Assembly (NCBI GenBank): GCA_031181145.1
Contig: JAPSLB010000005.1
Span: forward strand, 1 to 64,000
Length of the DNA: 64,000 bases
Source of the DNA: Microvirga sp.
GTDB taxonomy: Bacteria > Pseudomonadota > Alphaproteobacteria > Rhizobiales > Beijerinckiaceae
Reading direction: 5' to 3'
This document shows positions 63,970-64,000 of the stretch, in pieces; position 1 is the stretch's first letter; every line of letters begins with the position of its first letter. The position numbers and the translations under genes were made by a program. The notes under the pieces were generated by a model, which was not told the origin of the DNA, ran no database searches, and saw nothing but the letters and a program-made list of their open reading frames with translations.

Positions 63970-64000
63970 ATGCTATCGATCGGAGAATTGTCCCGCCGCA
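63970..64000 (+). CDS. MerR family transcriptional regulator, N-terminal fragment (runs off window)
   Basis: ATG at 63970 encodes MLSIGELSRR, typical MerR helix-turn-helix start. Confidence 0.6.
   Translation, partial: MLSIGELSRR

Overview
This 64 kb, GC-rich window is a chromosomal segment of an alphaproteobacterium. Gene content and repeat style suggest Hyphomicrobiales/Rhizobiales, perhaps Methylobacteriaceae-like; that placement is inference. It is mostly housekeeping and metabolic genes: a nucleoside uptake and catabolism operon (BMP-type ABC transporter, VOC protein, cdd, pnp, deoC, deoA, ghrA), infC / rpmI-rplT / pheST, a dpp-type peptide ABC operon with an M19 dipeptidase, a pot-type polyamine ABC operon, pxpBC, glcB, aroA-cmk, hrpB, a malic enzyme-PTA fusion, mutS, comM, olsB, queG, uppP and nth. 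There is one tRNA-Ala(GGC) with a terminator. I saw no phage, IS element, CRISPR array or recognisable defence island, and no convincing entirely new system. The observations most worth checking are: a probable ATT start codon for infC; a class II-like (CP4-like) AroA with Gly where CP4 has the tolerance-associated Ala; strong hairpins just downstream of the solute-binding-protein gene in all three ABC operons, one of them inside the permease coding sequence; a VOC gene and ghrA coupled into the nucleoside operon; a decayed cation-efflux gene divergent from a MerR gene with an intact operator-like palindrome at the window edge; a perfect hairpin over the pip ribosome-binding site; a repeat-derived C-terminus on the MoeB/ThiF protein; and a small Cys-rich membrane protein coupled to uppP. 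All calls come from reading the sequence and the supplied ORFs. No database search was run.
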